From: Pararge aegeria
Lineage: Eukaryota > Arthropoda > Insecta > Lepidoptera > Nymphalidae
Direction of reading: 5' to 3'
Length of the DNA: 64,000 bases
NCBI RefSeq assembly: GCF_905163445.1
Contig: NC_053182.1
Span: forward strand, 8,742,001 to 8,806,000
Numbering within the stretch: position 1 is the stretch's first letter; the number at the start of each line of letters is the position of its first letter. The notes beneath the pieces are model-generated. The model did not search any database. It was not told the DNA's origin and saw only the letters and a list, made by a program, of their open reading frames with translations. Positions 48,078 to 60,000 of the stretch are shown here, in pieces. Made by a program: the position numbers and the translations under genes.

Positions 48078-48756
48078 CTATGATCGTAATTCTTAGCATA
48101 GCTATCACCTACCCATTTATTTTGAATAAATCGAGATGAAACATTATGAAATAAGAAAAAGAAGCACGTTGAAATTTCAAATAAAGTGATATTTCTTTTG
48201 GCCATAAATAAAATAATCTGAAGTGTCAACAGGATGGCCTATTGTCTTGACGGTGTGTGTATGTATTTTCTGGACAGTAACTACTTCAACTTTCAAATGT
48301 TTATGAATGTAGCTGTTGTAAAGATGACTGCGATTGGGCATCTGAAGAAAATCTAAAAGTTTAAGTTGTTTGAAAAGCAGTAATATTTTTCTGTCATATC
48401 AATTCGGATGTATATATTTTTTTTGCTAGTGCAAAACTTCGTCATAAATAGACGGATTTGCAAAATTATATTTTCGTTCGAAGGAAATTTATTCCGAAAT
48501 AGTTCCATTAAAGTTTCATATAGATCTAATGATGAGAGGATGAGTTTGTACCTTAAAGATTATTAATGCTTATTGCATAACGGACAGTGAAGTGGGTTTT
48601 ATAATATTTTCTTTCAAAATCTTATTAATAAGATTATTTTCCGATTATTTTCCGATTGTTTTCCAGTATTTATATGTTTATTATAATTATTTATGTATAT
48701 TATAGACCCACAGTAGAAACAAAACCGATGGGTTCTCGGCCAATACGCTCAAGTTT

Positions 48757-49044
48757 ATGACAGAGAGGAAAGAGATGGGACTACAATCTACAGCAAACGC
48801 GTACGCTTACCGGTGGATTATTAGGCAGATCTCTAAATCACAGACTTGTCATTTGCGGCACTTCAATACAGAACAAAACAGATGCTCTAAAGTGTTCGCT
48901 AGAGATCTGTCTGTACGAGATTGGTTTGGCTCATATACAGCAAAATGGCAAGGCAAGGAGTGTTTCGTCAAGTACTTCAACGATTGTTTCCGTTATTCAC
49001 CTAGGACACACGATCCAGTCAGTCCAATTTCGAGAAGGAGGTGA
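48757..49044 (+). other. Orphan 95-codon ORF, unidentified
   Basis: An ATG-started frame with GC content and codon variety above its surroundings lies between the two inverted MITE copies. It encodes a mixed, soluble sequence including ARDLSVRDWFGSYTAKWQGK and CFVKYFNDCFRYSP. No family was recognised. The segment W-x-G-K-E-x-F-V-K-x-F weakly recalls a kinase N-lobe around the ATP-binding lysine, but no glycine loop or catalytic loop is present. It could equally be part of an eroded transposon, since a LINE-type tail follows at about 49,100-49,235. Expression is unknown. Confidence 0.25.
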
Positions 49045-49059
49045 ACCGCCGAAATCAAT

Positions 49060-49238
49060 TTTGATAGGCAGCGTTCGAGAAACTACGTGACATCTTTTCG
49101 TCGAGGAGGTGGACAGAGGTCATAAAGCGCGTCGCAGTAAGCCGCAGGACGGCACAAAACCGTAGCATTTAAAACTCTTTAAAAGAGCCATGACCAGCAG
49201 TGGACGTCTGTCGGTTAATATGACGATGATGAAGATGA
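49060..49238 (+). repeat. LINE/SINE 3' tail remnant ending in a GAT-type repeat
   Basis: Contains CCAGCAGTGGACGTCTGTCG followed by GACGATGATGAAGATGAA, the recurrent 3' end found behind several lepidopteran retroelements. It is directly followed by a SINE family 1 fragment. Confidence 0.5.
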
Positions 49239-49239
49239 A

Positions 49240-49331
49240 TATTATTGATAAAAATATTCATCAGTCATCTTAGTACCCATAGCACTACGCTTACTGTGGG
49301 GCTAGATGGCGATGTGTGTATTGTGTAGTAT
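49240..49331 (+). repeat. SINE family 1 fragment (copy D, 5' truncated)
   Basis: Matches the 3' part of the repeat at 630-878 in reverse orientation: TCATCTTAGTACCCATAGCA followed by GGGGCTAGATGGCGATGTGT. The tRNA-like head is missing. Confidence 0.75.
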
Positions 49332-49541
49332 TCCTAGCAAGCCCCGATAATTAGGCATGACAAAAATTTTGTTAATGATAAATTAAGAAATTTGATAAAT
49401 CTTAACAGAAATAATGTCGATGAGTAATACCAACAAAGTACTCTGCACAGAGAGATAGAGATGAGCATTAGGCAATACTGTATTGAGTATTCTCCATTCT
49501 TACTGGCTTCATGTGTGGACTGTGGGAATATTGTCTCAGAG

Positions 49542-49977
49542 TATGGAGGGTAGAGGTAAGGAGAGTCATCTGTGTATATGAAAAAGTGTCGTCAAAATGT
49601 ATTAAATTAGGATGGCGCCACATTTGCATCAGGGTAACTCTTAAAAGAAGCGCCAAATATAAATATTGATAGAGTAGGCTTGAAAAATAAACAAGGAAGT
49701 ATGGAGATACAAGGAAGTAAGGTTATATTTACCACAATATTTTGTACAACTTAAGTTGTTGAAATTCTCAATAATTAACTACTTTAGTCGATAATGACAT
49801 TAAATTTTTTAACTCGGCATACTTCAATTCATCTACGATTGCTACATTTATACCATACCCTATGCATCCACCAGCGCCATTGTGGAGGATTTTTGAACTG
49901 TTATTTAGCGCATACACTGGACACTTTTTCAACTTTTCTCCCATATAAGATGACTCTCCTTACCTTTACCCTCCATA
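49542..49977 (-). mobile_element. MITE copy 2, 436 bp, inverted relative to copy 1
   Basis: Near-identical to 47643-48077 along its full length but in the opposite orientation, with the same TATGGAGGG.. ends. Flanks read TCTCAGAG and TTCCAGAG, an imperfect 8-bp duplication. The two copies could pair as a hairpin about 2.3 kb across. Confidence 0.9.
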
Positions 49978-50165
49978 TTCCAGAGTCCATATGAAGCCAA
50001 CACCTGTCATTAATTAATCTGTGCTCAGCCAGAAGAAAAAAAATGTGTTAATCTGTGGTCCATGGAACTGGAATGTTTTTACTCGGGTTTTTCTAACCAA
50101 ACAGTAAAGAAAAACAACTGGACTAGAATAGTTTATAACTAGTAGGAATAGAAAAGGCTTCAAAA

Positions 50166-52189
50166 ATGGGATCTCGTCAAATCACAGAAAAATCTCTAGT
50201 GATGCTACGATCGTTACCGAGGTTGTCGTTAGCCAATATTCGTGATAATCCTGGATCCAAGCATTATGTATGTTATTTCTTTAATCTTATCATTACAAGA
50301 TCATTCTTTTGAGTAAATAATACAAAATCTGCGGTGCTACGTCGAGAAGGCTTTGGCCGTTCACAAAGGAGTGTTAGTGATACCACGATTTTTTCACTAT
50401 TAATATTTTTTTATAGCCTAAGCGGGGTCGTGGTCAACATTCTGGTGATAAGCACGGAGCAGGCAATAAAGGTTCAGGTCAAAGACAAAACTATATGAGA
50501 CTTGGTTATGAGACTGGCAATAATCCTTTCTATTTAAGAATGCCTCACGAACCTTATTATAGAGGTCATCAGTAAGTACAAAAAAACTTTATATAATATA
50601 AAATATTTACTCAGAGACCATTGTTTTACATTAAAATATGTCATTATATACAGTATAGCCACAATAAACCGTACCTTGCTTACTAAATGCTTGTTTAATC
50701 CAAATGGTGGAAGCAGCAGTGACAACTAAAGAATTAAAGAAGTATGACAGAGAAAGTGATCACATTTCTTTAATTCCAAGTGTCAAGGAAATTTTACAAA
50801 TAAATGCTGAAAACTAGCTTGTAGAGTTTCTAGTAGTAGAGCTTTTTGTGACAGCTCGTCCAGACAAGTACTACCACCATTCTTATTTCTGCCGCTAAGC
50901 GCTAAGCAGCATTGTTGAAATGCAGTATTCTGTCTGAAAAGCATGAGTGCCTGTGTTATTACAGGCATGTTAAGTCTTATGTGGCTGTAATTACCTGTGC
51001 CTTAGGTTGATGGACACAGGGTGGAATGTTGCAGAATGTGTTCCTTACATGCCCTGCAAAGTCTAGCCCTGTTTTTAGGTGTAGTTTTTCACTTACCATT
51101 AGTTGGGCCATCTGCTTGATTTGTTAATTATTACTGTGTAAAAAATACAGGTAGTTTGGAGATCAAAATATATATTTTAAGACAGGGCCAGTGATAGCAA
51201 AATTGTTTTATTATCATCATCATCCTCACTATTGTAATGTTCCACAGTTTGCCACATGCCATCTCTCTCATAGGAGAAAGTTTTAGAGCAGAAACCCACC
51301 ATACTTCTTCAATGGTTGGTGGGCTACACTGTTTTATACATTTTATATCAAATCGCTGTATATGGTTGAATACTCACATGGGTTTCATCTGACTGAGACT
51401 ATAGAAAGCATGGATCTAGATTTTATATCTTATCATACCATATCTCATAGTTCAATGTATTTAAAAAATCTATAAAGTGAACTAATCTTTAGTGCAATGT
51501 ATATATGAAAACTTTTGTTTGTGTGACAGATCTTTTAATCTATTCATTTTGTGTATTGCAGTCATAGGAGGGAGTATCCACCAATATCGCTTCTTGAAAT
51601 ACAGAAATTAATAGACACTAATCGTATAGATATCACCAAACCTATAGATATAGCAAGTATTGTTAAATCAGGACTTTATCGTTTTTTTCCTGATCAAAAG
51701 CATTTTGGAATAAACTTGACTGATGAAGGTGTTGATCTTTTTGCCACAAAAATAAATATAGAAGTCCAATGGGCTAGTGAACTAGTTATTGCTGCTATAG
51801 AGAAAAATGGTGGAGTTATTACAACTGCTTATTATGATCCACACAGCTTATTCCTTCTTAAAAATCCAAAGAAATTCTTTGAAACAGGCCAAGCTATACC
51901 TAGAAGAATGATACCACCACCTGATGTTATTGAATACTATACTAGTGCTGAAAAAAGAGGTTACTTGGCCGATCCTGAAAAAATCTCTCAAGAAAGATTA
52001 AGATTATCCCAGAAATATGGGTATGAATTGCCAAAATTAGAAACTGATCAATATTTCAATATGTTATGTGAAAGAAAAGACCCCAGACAGATATTTTATG
52101 GTCTAGAACCTGGGTGGGTTGTAAATCTGAAAGACAAATGTATTTTGAAACCTAGAGATGAAGAATTACTACAATTCTATGCTTCATAA
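50166..52189 (+). CDS. mRpL15: Mitochondrial large ribosomal subunit protein uL15m
   Basis: Component of the mitochondrial 39S large subunit. Three exons: 50166-50267, 50417-50571, 51562-52189, giving 885 nt, or 294 residues, the usual length. Exon 1 encodes a basic leader (MGSRQITEKSLVMLRSLPRL) and LANIRDNPGSKHY. Exon 2 has the uL15 hallmark PKRGRGQHSGDKHGAGNKG followed by MRLGYETGNNPFYLR. Exon 3 has HHHRREYPPISLLEIQKLID and the mitochondria-specific C-terminal half (ITTAYYDPHSLFLL, IPRRMIPPPDVIEYYTSAEK, EPGWVVNLKDKCILKPRDEE). The 990-bp second intron contains a minus-strand repeat with a GAT tail near 51215. The gene is divergent from COG6 across the MITE-bearing spacer and convergent with importin-beta. 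Confidence 0.95.
51210..51330 (-). repeat. Retroelement 3' tail with ATC/GAT repeat in the mRpL15 intron
   Basis: TTATCATCATCATCCTCAC is followed by sequence matching, on the minus strand, the hairpin-like 3' ends of the LINE tail at 31740-31915 (Cys-free, non-coding, CAACC..GTTGGTGGG). Confidence 0.45.
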
Positions 52190-52241
52190 TTTAATTTACT
52201 AGTATTTTAAGGTAGGTATGTACAATTCAGAATTTTAATTT

Positions 52242-52247
52242 AATAAA
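52242..52247 (+). terminator. mRpL15 poly(A) signal
   Basis: AATAAA 52 nt after the stop codon, within an AT-rich stretch; the best-placed hexamer. Confidence 0.6.
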
Positions 52248-52370
52248 ATCTTAAAAAAAGTTTTTTTCAATATTTTAGTAACCCTATCTTCTATCTAAAT
52301 ACAAGGTAAGTTGGATATCACTATTAACACTCATTATAGAGAAATAACTGTTTTATCAAATAACATATAC

Positions 52371-52376
52371 TTTATT
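52371..52376 (-). terminator. Possible distal poly(A) signal of importin-beta
   Basis: AATAAA on the minus strand, 124 bp from the opposing mRpL15 signal. It would apply if importin-beta uses a spliced 3' UTR exon beginning at 56000. Another candidate lies at 53965-53970. Confidence 0.25.
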
Positions 52377-52994
52377 CAGTTTTCATAAAAAGAAACAAAA
52401 AAAAGTACAACCCTATCTCATTTTAATGGCTGAAATTGTTTGCATATTTAGGACCATAATTATAAATTCGCTGATTCGGTTGTAATCCAAGACCCTATTT
52501 GCTCTTAAATATAAACACCGCTGATGCTTGGGTTGTCATTGCATTTCCTTTGACTTTTATAAATGAAAGTACGTATCTTATGACGGGGATATTTAGTAGG
52601 TAGTCTCTCAGGAGGACGAGTCTTGGCTGACTGACCATTTTCACACCAAAGTAGAAGATTTCTTGTCAAAGGTAAAGGCAAAGGTGCTAGATGTTAATTT
52701 CTGGTTCGAAATATTCGGTTAGGTTAGGTCAATATTTCAGATGTCACTCAGGGATTATCTTATTCCGGGCGGTAATTTAAATTGGGAATTGCCGCTTCGT
52801 ATAAATTGCAATAAATAATTCACTACACGATATTATAATCTAGTACTAAAAATATCCTAGCCAGACAAATTGTTTGGGATCACTTTGATCGCAAAAAAAT
52901 TGTCTAAATAGGACACAAGGCTTATTTATACTTGTGCAGTGTATAAATCTACCACGCTACCCTAATGTGGGGGGTGCGATCATTAAAATAAATG

Positions 52995-53068
52995 TACTAC
53001 GACAATACACACATCGCAACCTAGCCCCAAAGTAAGCGTAGCTTGTGTTATGGGTAAGATAACTGATT
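52995..53068 (-). repeat. SINE family 1 fragment (copy C)
   Basis: Carries TACGACAATACACACATCGC and CCCAAAGTAAGCGTAGCTTG, identical or nearly so to copies A and B, but lacks the tRNA-like head. Confidence 0.75.
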
Positions 53069-53069
53069 G

Positions 53070-56000
53070 TACTCGTGTTAAAGAAAATAAAAGAAATATA
53101 CTTATAGGGTGTTTTTCATGTTCAGGCATTTGAAAGGTGGCTGTTGACGTGTGACAATACACTGCAAACATATTTCGACGTTATTCCACTTTTATTGATA
53201 AGGACGTTACAAGTATTCAGTCAGATCTAATATCGTAACTTTATAAATATTTTTGCTTCATGTAAAGTAGGCCGGGCTAACGTGAGCACTACGAAAATTT
53301 CTACCATTTTATCGTCTTATCTGGTGGGCAGACATAAGATTCGCGAGACGCGCATCTTAACCGGTGTGGTGTACTAATCGACATATGCTGATCTCGATCT
53401 CATGGCACAGTGCCCTTTATTTCGGTTAGGTCACCATAATAGGCTATGAATGTGACATCGTCTGTCGCACTCTGGCCTCTAATCTCTGCACAATTGGATA
53501 TTTCCGGTAGCTTCGCCTGAGACCAAACTTATGAAAACCGTAGGTCATGGTCAATAAGAGTGTATGCTAGCTACTCTTGCCGTTGTCACTAGGGCGTGCC
53601 GTGTAGGAAAAACCCTGCGTTTCTACGTTGGTACCAACCGAGCGTCTCAAAGCGTGTGCGTGCCAAATCCAAATCAGCTCAAACGCTTGAGCGCCGAACA
53701 TACTCTGTTTCGATTACGTTTTCTGTGAAGTTTTTTGAGACTTTGCCATTGATCACAAAGCATTCTTAAGCCATGTCCTATAAATTGGTCTAAACTTCCG
53801 GTGACGATGGCAGGCGCTTATTCATGAGAACTGAGTTCATTTGCTCAAAACATTTTTCGGCTACTGTATAAAGGAACTGTGTCATATACTAACTATAAAC
53901 TGATCAAGGATTACTTAGGTACTAAAGATTTTTTTAAATGAAAATCAAATAATTTAAATTTGCTTTTATTATCATAGAACGGTTTACAGGATAGTATTTG
54001 TGGGTAAAACAAATGAAATAAAGATGTAACAAAATACTCTTCTAAATATTTGATCCGCGCAGGAAAAGTGGGTGGTATTCATCGACTCAATGCCTATGAT
54101 TCTAATTCAGAACCTTTCATGGCATGGCACTAGTCCTCATACATATTCTCCTATCATCCATAATATAAGTACATAATATGAAAAAGTTTCGCGAAGAAAT
54201 AAACGGTCAGTATGTAATAACATGGACATATACACACATCAAGTAAAACACAATGTTAACAGTCAGCTCTTGAACACAGCGGCGATATTCGCTTTTAGCA
54301 AAAGATTTTATCCTAAAAAATTATACAATAACTACCAGTCATTAATTTGCTTCGTGCCGTTTCCTATTTCATAGCTGGTTATGTCCAAGAGCTGCACAGT
54401 AACAACAGACATCTCATATAAATCTTGCATAATTCGCGCAAACATCATCCCTGTCAGTGATGCTCACAGACTAGCAAACACTCTAAATACGAATTAAATT
54501 AAAACAATCTGTTTTACATTCCGCTCTCATTAAGATCTTACAGTCAGTTACTGCTATAACTAGTGTTACTGGGAAACAGATTCAGCCCTCGATATCCCTT
54601 AAAATCAAAATCACGTGAATGTTAAACATTTACGCGATAAGGAATTCCGAACCCGAAAAATCTTCGAATGCTTTAAGGCACTGACATAAATAGCAAAACA
54701 AAATTTACAATTGATTAAAGGAAGTATTATTGTCTGTGTATAAATTATTATAGCTTAGATTGGACGTTGTTAACTATTTACTGATAATACTAACAAATTA
54801 GTTTATTTAACCAATTAATATTATTAAACTTCATAAAAGAAACAAATTCAACATTCAAAATCGTCAAGAGTTTTAAAATTACTAAACAACTGAGATTCTA
54901 AAACGAAATTTTTTAACAACACAAAATAACGGCAGTACAGAATGTATCTTAATATTTTACTTGTCAGTGCTTTCTCGGCCAATAAAATGTATTATGTATG
55001 TCAAGAAAGAGCTGTTAATTACATATGTACAAAACTTGAGCTTGAGAATAAAGGCAATAATTTCTTTTTGTTCATCACAAAATTTATTTTATTATTTTTT
55101 TTTTTTTTGTAAAATTACGAAATAGTCGTGGAAAATTCTAAATGTACTTGCAATATTGTGGCGATGCAATACATTTTTTTTAATAACTATCACAAGTATT
55201 GGAAATTATCGTGATGAAACAAAAGAATTGGGCACCAATATGGCGTCCTTACGTCTCGCTCGTGAAACCTTATGACAAAGATACCAATCCTTTTCAGGGG
55301 CTGATACATGTCTTAGTTTACAAAATATGTTTATTCACATACACATATCACCATCCATTCTTCATCTTTCATAGATACTTTCATACCTTACAAAACAAAT
55401 TTATACAATTCATAATCCCTTGCAAATGTGCATCATGCCTAAAATAACATACATCAACTTCCATACAACTCTCTTTCGCATCACATAAGTAAAGATACCA
55501 CAGCCACTGTCTGTATCTATAATACCAAATAGGAAAATGCTTTAATATTTTTTTAGAATATTACGGAAAGATTATGGTGAGGCATTACACAGTATTTCAA
55601 GTGCTGCGCTAGGTGCATTGGCCTTGTAACCACTAAGTGATTCATAATAAAAACAAACCTTTTTGTACTCCCATACACAAAAAAAAAACATTAAATAAGC
55701 GAAAACGGTAGATTATTTCAAATATAGAGAATTCAAGTTACAATAGAAAAAAATCATATCTAAATATATGTATTGGAACATACATATATTAAATAAGTAA
55801 TAAATTAATATTGGAAGACTGAAATGTATTATGTGTAGTAAATTAAAAATAATAAGCAACTATTAATGACCCAGTTAAATTATGCACCTAACGACTTAAA
55901 AACGATGTCATGATATGACCTCCCAATAATACATTGAATTTACCAGCAGTAAGTTGTTTGAAACTTCGTTACATCACTTTTGTTCCATGATGATTCAAAT
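53070..56000. other. Gene-free stretch, possibly importin-beta 3' UTR
   Basis: No coding pattern is visible. If the donor at the importin-beta stop codon is real, the acceptor TTTTGCAG ending at 56001 (minus strand) makes the sequence below 56000 the terminal non-coding exon. The mixed base composition around 53,400-53,800 is not explained by any repeat I recognise. Confidence 0.35.
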
Positions 56001-56076
56001 CTGCAAAACAAAATATTAAAATTATTATCAGGCGATAATAAGAGACAGTTTTTTCGTCGTACACTTTTTTCTGACC

Positions 56077-56310
56077 AGTGGCGCAGTGGCGAGCGCTGTG
56101 GTTTCTTAAGACGGAGGTCCAGGGATCGATACCAGCAGAGGAAATTTAAAAGTTAATAATTTCTTAATTTCTTATGGAGCTTCAACCGTTAACACCCTAC
56201 CTACGAAGAGGTGCCGCCAAGCTTTTTAACGTTCCAGTACAAAGCTGGGTAGAAATCAATTCCGTTGGTAATGTTTTAATATAACTGCTATATCCCTAAC
56301 AGGCTAGCAC
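56077..56310 (+). repeat. SINE family 3 (tRNA-derived)
   Basis: The head reads AGTGGCGCAGTGGCGAGCGC (A-box-like), followed at tRNA-like distance by GGGATCGATACC (B-box-like). The body contains CCACCTACGAAGAGGTGCCGCC-type sequence and TAACAGGCTAGC. Related pieces lie at 21530-21720 and about 1874-1990. Confidence 0.65.
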
Positions 56311-56395
56311 TTTACTATGCTTAGACTCAATTTATCAGAGATTTCAGTATGGGTTGAAGTGTTATTAAAAAAAAGAACTGTTGCCTGCATTTTAT

Positions 56396-56665
56396 TTTAA
56401 AATAAACTGTTGTCGTTCTCGTTTATTACGGTTTTTTACAGTTTGTTTAAGTAGCCTATGTTACTCTCCATCCTTTAACTAACTCTAGGCTAAAAATCAG
56501 TTTAATTTGTTGCTAACTAGAGCATAAAGGAAAGTGTTTTTTTTACAAATCCGTTGGGAATTGTTTGTTTTTCTGCGTTAAAAAGGAGCCTATGTTACTC
56601 TCAGTCCTTTAACTAACTCTAGGCCAAACAAACAAACACACTTTCGCATTTATAATATTAAGAAA
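56396..56665 (+). repeat. Interspersed repeat family X, two partial tandem copies
   Basis: Two consecutive copies of the motif CCTATGTTACTCTC..CCTTTAACTAACTCTA, the second ending in CACACTTTCGCATTTATAA. The same family occurs at about 360-530 and 23331-23511. Confidence 0.65.
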
Positions 56666-56845
56666 AAGAAGAAGAAACACTTTATTGCACATAAACACAC
56701 AGAAAAAGAAACATTAAGGAGTATACAGTAAACAATGTAGACATGCAAAGGCGGCTTTATTGCTGTAAGCAATCTCTTACAGGCAACCTTACAATACAAA
56801 AGAGGGCCTTATCGCTAAGTAGAGATCTCTGCCAGTCAACCTTAG
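56665..56845 (-). repeat. LINE 3' UTR remnant
   Basis: Read on the minus strand it contains CTAAGGTTGACTGGCAGAGA, CTTAGCGATAAGGCC and GTTGCCTGTAAGAGATTGCT, then a tail with GTGCAATAAAGTG. The same tail type is seen on the plus strand at 22400-22560. Confidence 0.6.
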
Positions 56846-57071
56846 GATTAGGAAAACTACAAAGAAAAACGAATAGGTGGGGTACACTATTGAGAACATA
56901 ATAATACATACGAATATCTACATACTAATACATAAACCAGACTACACAAATACAACAGTTTGTGTAGATAAATAAAAATTAATAGTAGTAGTATATTTGA
57001 GTAAAGATGCCAACTTTAAAAGCCTAGCGATTAGCGACCGTGTGCTTGTTTGGGCTTCTACATACATGCAC

Positions 57072-60000
57072 TCACCAGCTAGCGAGCGGCGCCTGCTGCT
57101 TGAGCTTGCGGATCTCCTTGGTGGCCCAGTTGGCGAGGGTTTTGGTGCGCGGCGTGCGGGACATGCGCGCAGCCTGCAACAGGTCCAGCAACGGCCGCGT
57201 CTCCAACAACGGCAGCACGCGCTGCCCAAACACCGTGCACAGATCGCCCGTGAGCCCCGCGATCACAGACATGTGCCCGTCCGTGCGCTCCGGCTCCGAC
57301 GCCACTTGGATCATGAAATTCACAATCGCACCAACGTGTGGTTCCACTACGGCTACGTCCACTTGTATTTCGCCACTTGTGCCCTTCAATCCTTGAATAA
57401 TACCAGTGTACGCCTCTAGCACGCTTTCCCGTAACTCACATAAATATTCTACCATATCATAGTCAGTGCGATCCACTTGTGCGTTGCTGGCCTGAAATAT
57501 ACAGTAAGAAATAAATACATCTTCTTATCCATAATAACAGTTAACAAGTGGTAATTATGAGATCAGCCTGTTTGTAGTGACTCTACTATTGGTAGTCACT
57601 ACAAACACTGTATGTTTCAAGAATTTGATTTTGAAAATTATAACTAACCTGCAGCAACATTTGCATGACTACATCAAAATATGTCTTAAAGTCAGGCCCG
57701 ATACTGAGAGCTATATCTCCAAACACTGACAGAATTTGAGGTTTTACTGAACGATGGATTGATGGGTCACCAAGATTCTGCAGTAATAGTACTATGATTT
57801 CATCACAGTAAGGCAGCACCTAAAAAAGGTCATTGTTATAACAGTGTATTTAAAAGAAATATATTATAACTGAGTATATAACAGATCTTTAAATGTTCAA
57901 TGTTATTAGTGCACTTTTTATTTACCTTACTTTTTAGCGCACGGCATATGTCACCTGTAACACCCACAGCAGCTATGCAAACTTGATACTCTTGGTGATT
58001 TTTAAGACCAACATAAAGATATTGTTTGAAAGCATCCATATATTTAAGAAAACCTTCCCCTAACACTTCAACTAATGTAGATACTGCCATTAAAGCATCT
58101 TCCTGAACTCCCCCAGCCTTGCCGGCATTACCGGCGAACATCGTCAACAGCGCCGTCATAATTGCGTCAGATATTTGCGGTGCATCCTCTGGCGTTACCT
58201 TGCGAAGGACCGATTGCAGAGTGGCACATAGCAGGCTCTGAAGATCAATCAACTGAGACCTATCAACTTGGCTAGAGATATGATTCTCCATTTGAAGCAC
58301 CTGCTGCAACCGCTCTAATATGACCATTGTAGTTTTCTGCACTGTGACATAACAGTCAGTTGGAGAGTTTTTAACCATTTCCATGAGAGCCTCATAAGCA
58401 GCTGATCGCAAATTATGCTGTGCTGCATCTTGGCGGTCTGTGGTCTCTAGAAGGCGTTCAACAATGTAATCGAAGTATGTGGACATGCAGTATGTCTTGG
58501 GCTGATGAGAGTCGCTGCAATCGGCGGCTTCGTATGCAGCTTCGGCTAATCCCGTAAACGCCCAGCAGACATTCGCTGCGACTCGGGGTTCCCCCTTCAG
58601 TCCACTCATGAGACTTTCTAGAAGTGGTTTAAGATAGGTATCGTTGATGGCTGCTTCTGGGACAATTTCACATATTCTACCAAATGTCCAAGCTGCTGTA
58701 TCTCTTACCGCTACACTTGAATCATACATAGCTTGAATGAGAGTCAGCATAGCTTCTTCTACTAGTGGTTTTAAAGTAGCGGATTCTAAACCACCTAAGA
58801 TAGAACCAAATGCCATTAGAGCTGCTTCTCTGAATCTCCAATTTTCACTTTTTATGTTTGATTGAATAAATGGCAAAACATGAGGAACAATGTCATCTTC
58901 ACAGCAATTTGAAAGCAGCATCAAACACACCGAAGCAGCTTTGGATGGGTTCCATTCAAGTTCATCATCAGAGTCTTCCTGTTTTGTAAGTTTTTGCATT
59001 AGCACTGGAGCAATATACTGCAAAGCCCCTCGGGCATAGAATCTTGATGTTCTAACTGGTGGCCGGCCTGGCAAAATTATATATAAATAAATATACCAAC
59101 TTTAAAATGCCACACAACAGACTTATTTTTAAACACAAAACTATGTATGTACTACATACCTGCTTCATTTGCCTCTGCCATTTCAATTCCTAGATCTATT
59201 TCTTCATCGCTTACATTTGACCAAAACTCTATTCCTTGTAATGATATCTCATCAATGTCAGATTTCATGGCTTCTAATGTAATAGGGAAAAGAGCTTGTC
59301 CCATATATGGTTCCATATATTGGTAATATAGAGATAATATTTTCACCTAATAAAATGACAAATATATATAGTTACAGACATTAAAAAAATAAAAGACTGA
59401 GAGAAAGTTGCTTTCAAACTAGGTTTACTTATACAGTGTATTTCCACTAATATTAGTAAAGAAATTCTTGTTTACAAGAGCATTATACTGCTAATTCATA
59501 GCTTAACATTGTGAGGAAACCTGCCTGAGTTCTCCATAATGTTCTGAAAGGTGTGTGGAGTCCACAAAACCACACTCAGCCAGAGTGGTGGACCATGGCT
59601 TTAATCCCTTCTCATTGTGGACGGAGACATGTGCCCTGTAGAGGGCCGGTAATGGGTTGATATGATGATGATGATGATGATGATACAGCTAATAATTTAA
59701 ATTTAGAAAAATGGAAAGATCGCAAAAATTATTGAAAAGACAAAAAGCTATTAATGTAGCAAAGTAAAGAAATAAAGCATAATATTCCACCTGCTAACAT
59801 GTAACTAACTTACTAAACACTGAAGTGCCGCTACACTAATCCTCATATCAAGGGATTGTGTTGCCTCACAGACAACTTCCATGATAAAATTCCTCTCATT
59901 TTCTTTATCAAAATTAGCCCTGGTGAATTCAAGCGAATTGAGCAGAGCTTGAGTGGCAGCTAAGCGAACATGAGAACTTGGTTCAGATGATCTCATGCCA

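Noticed and set aside
49794..49994. 66-codon frame
   Set aside because: It lies within MITE copy 2; a similar frame is not preserved in copy 1.
56942..57419. Plus- and minus-strand frames of 95-140 codons
   Set aside because: They are shadows of the last importin-beta coding exon in other frames.
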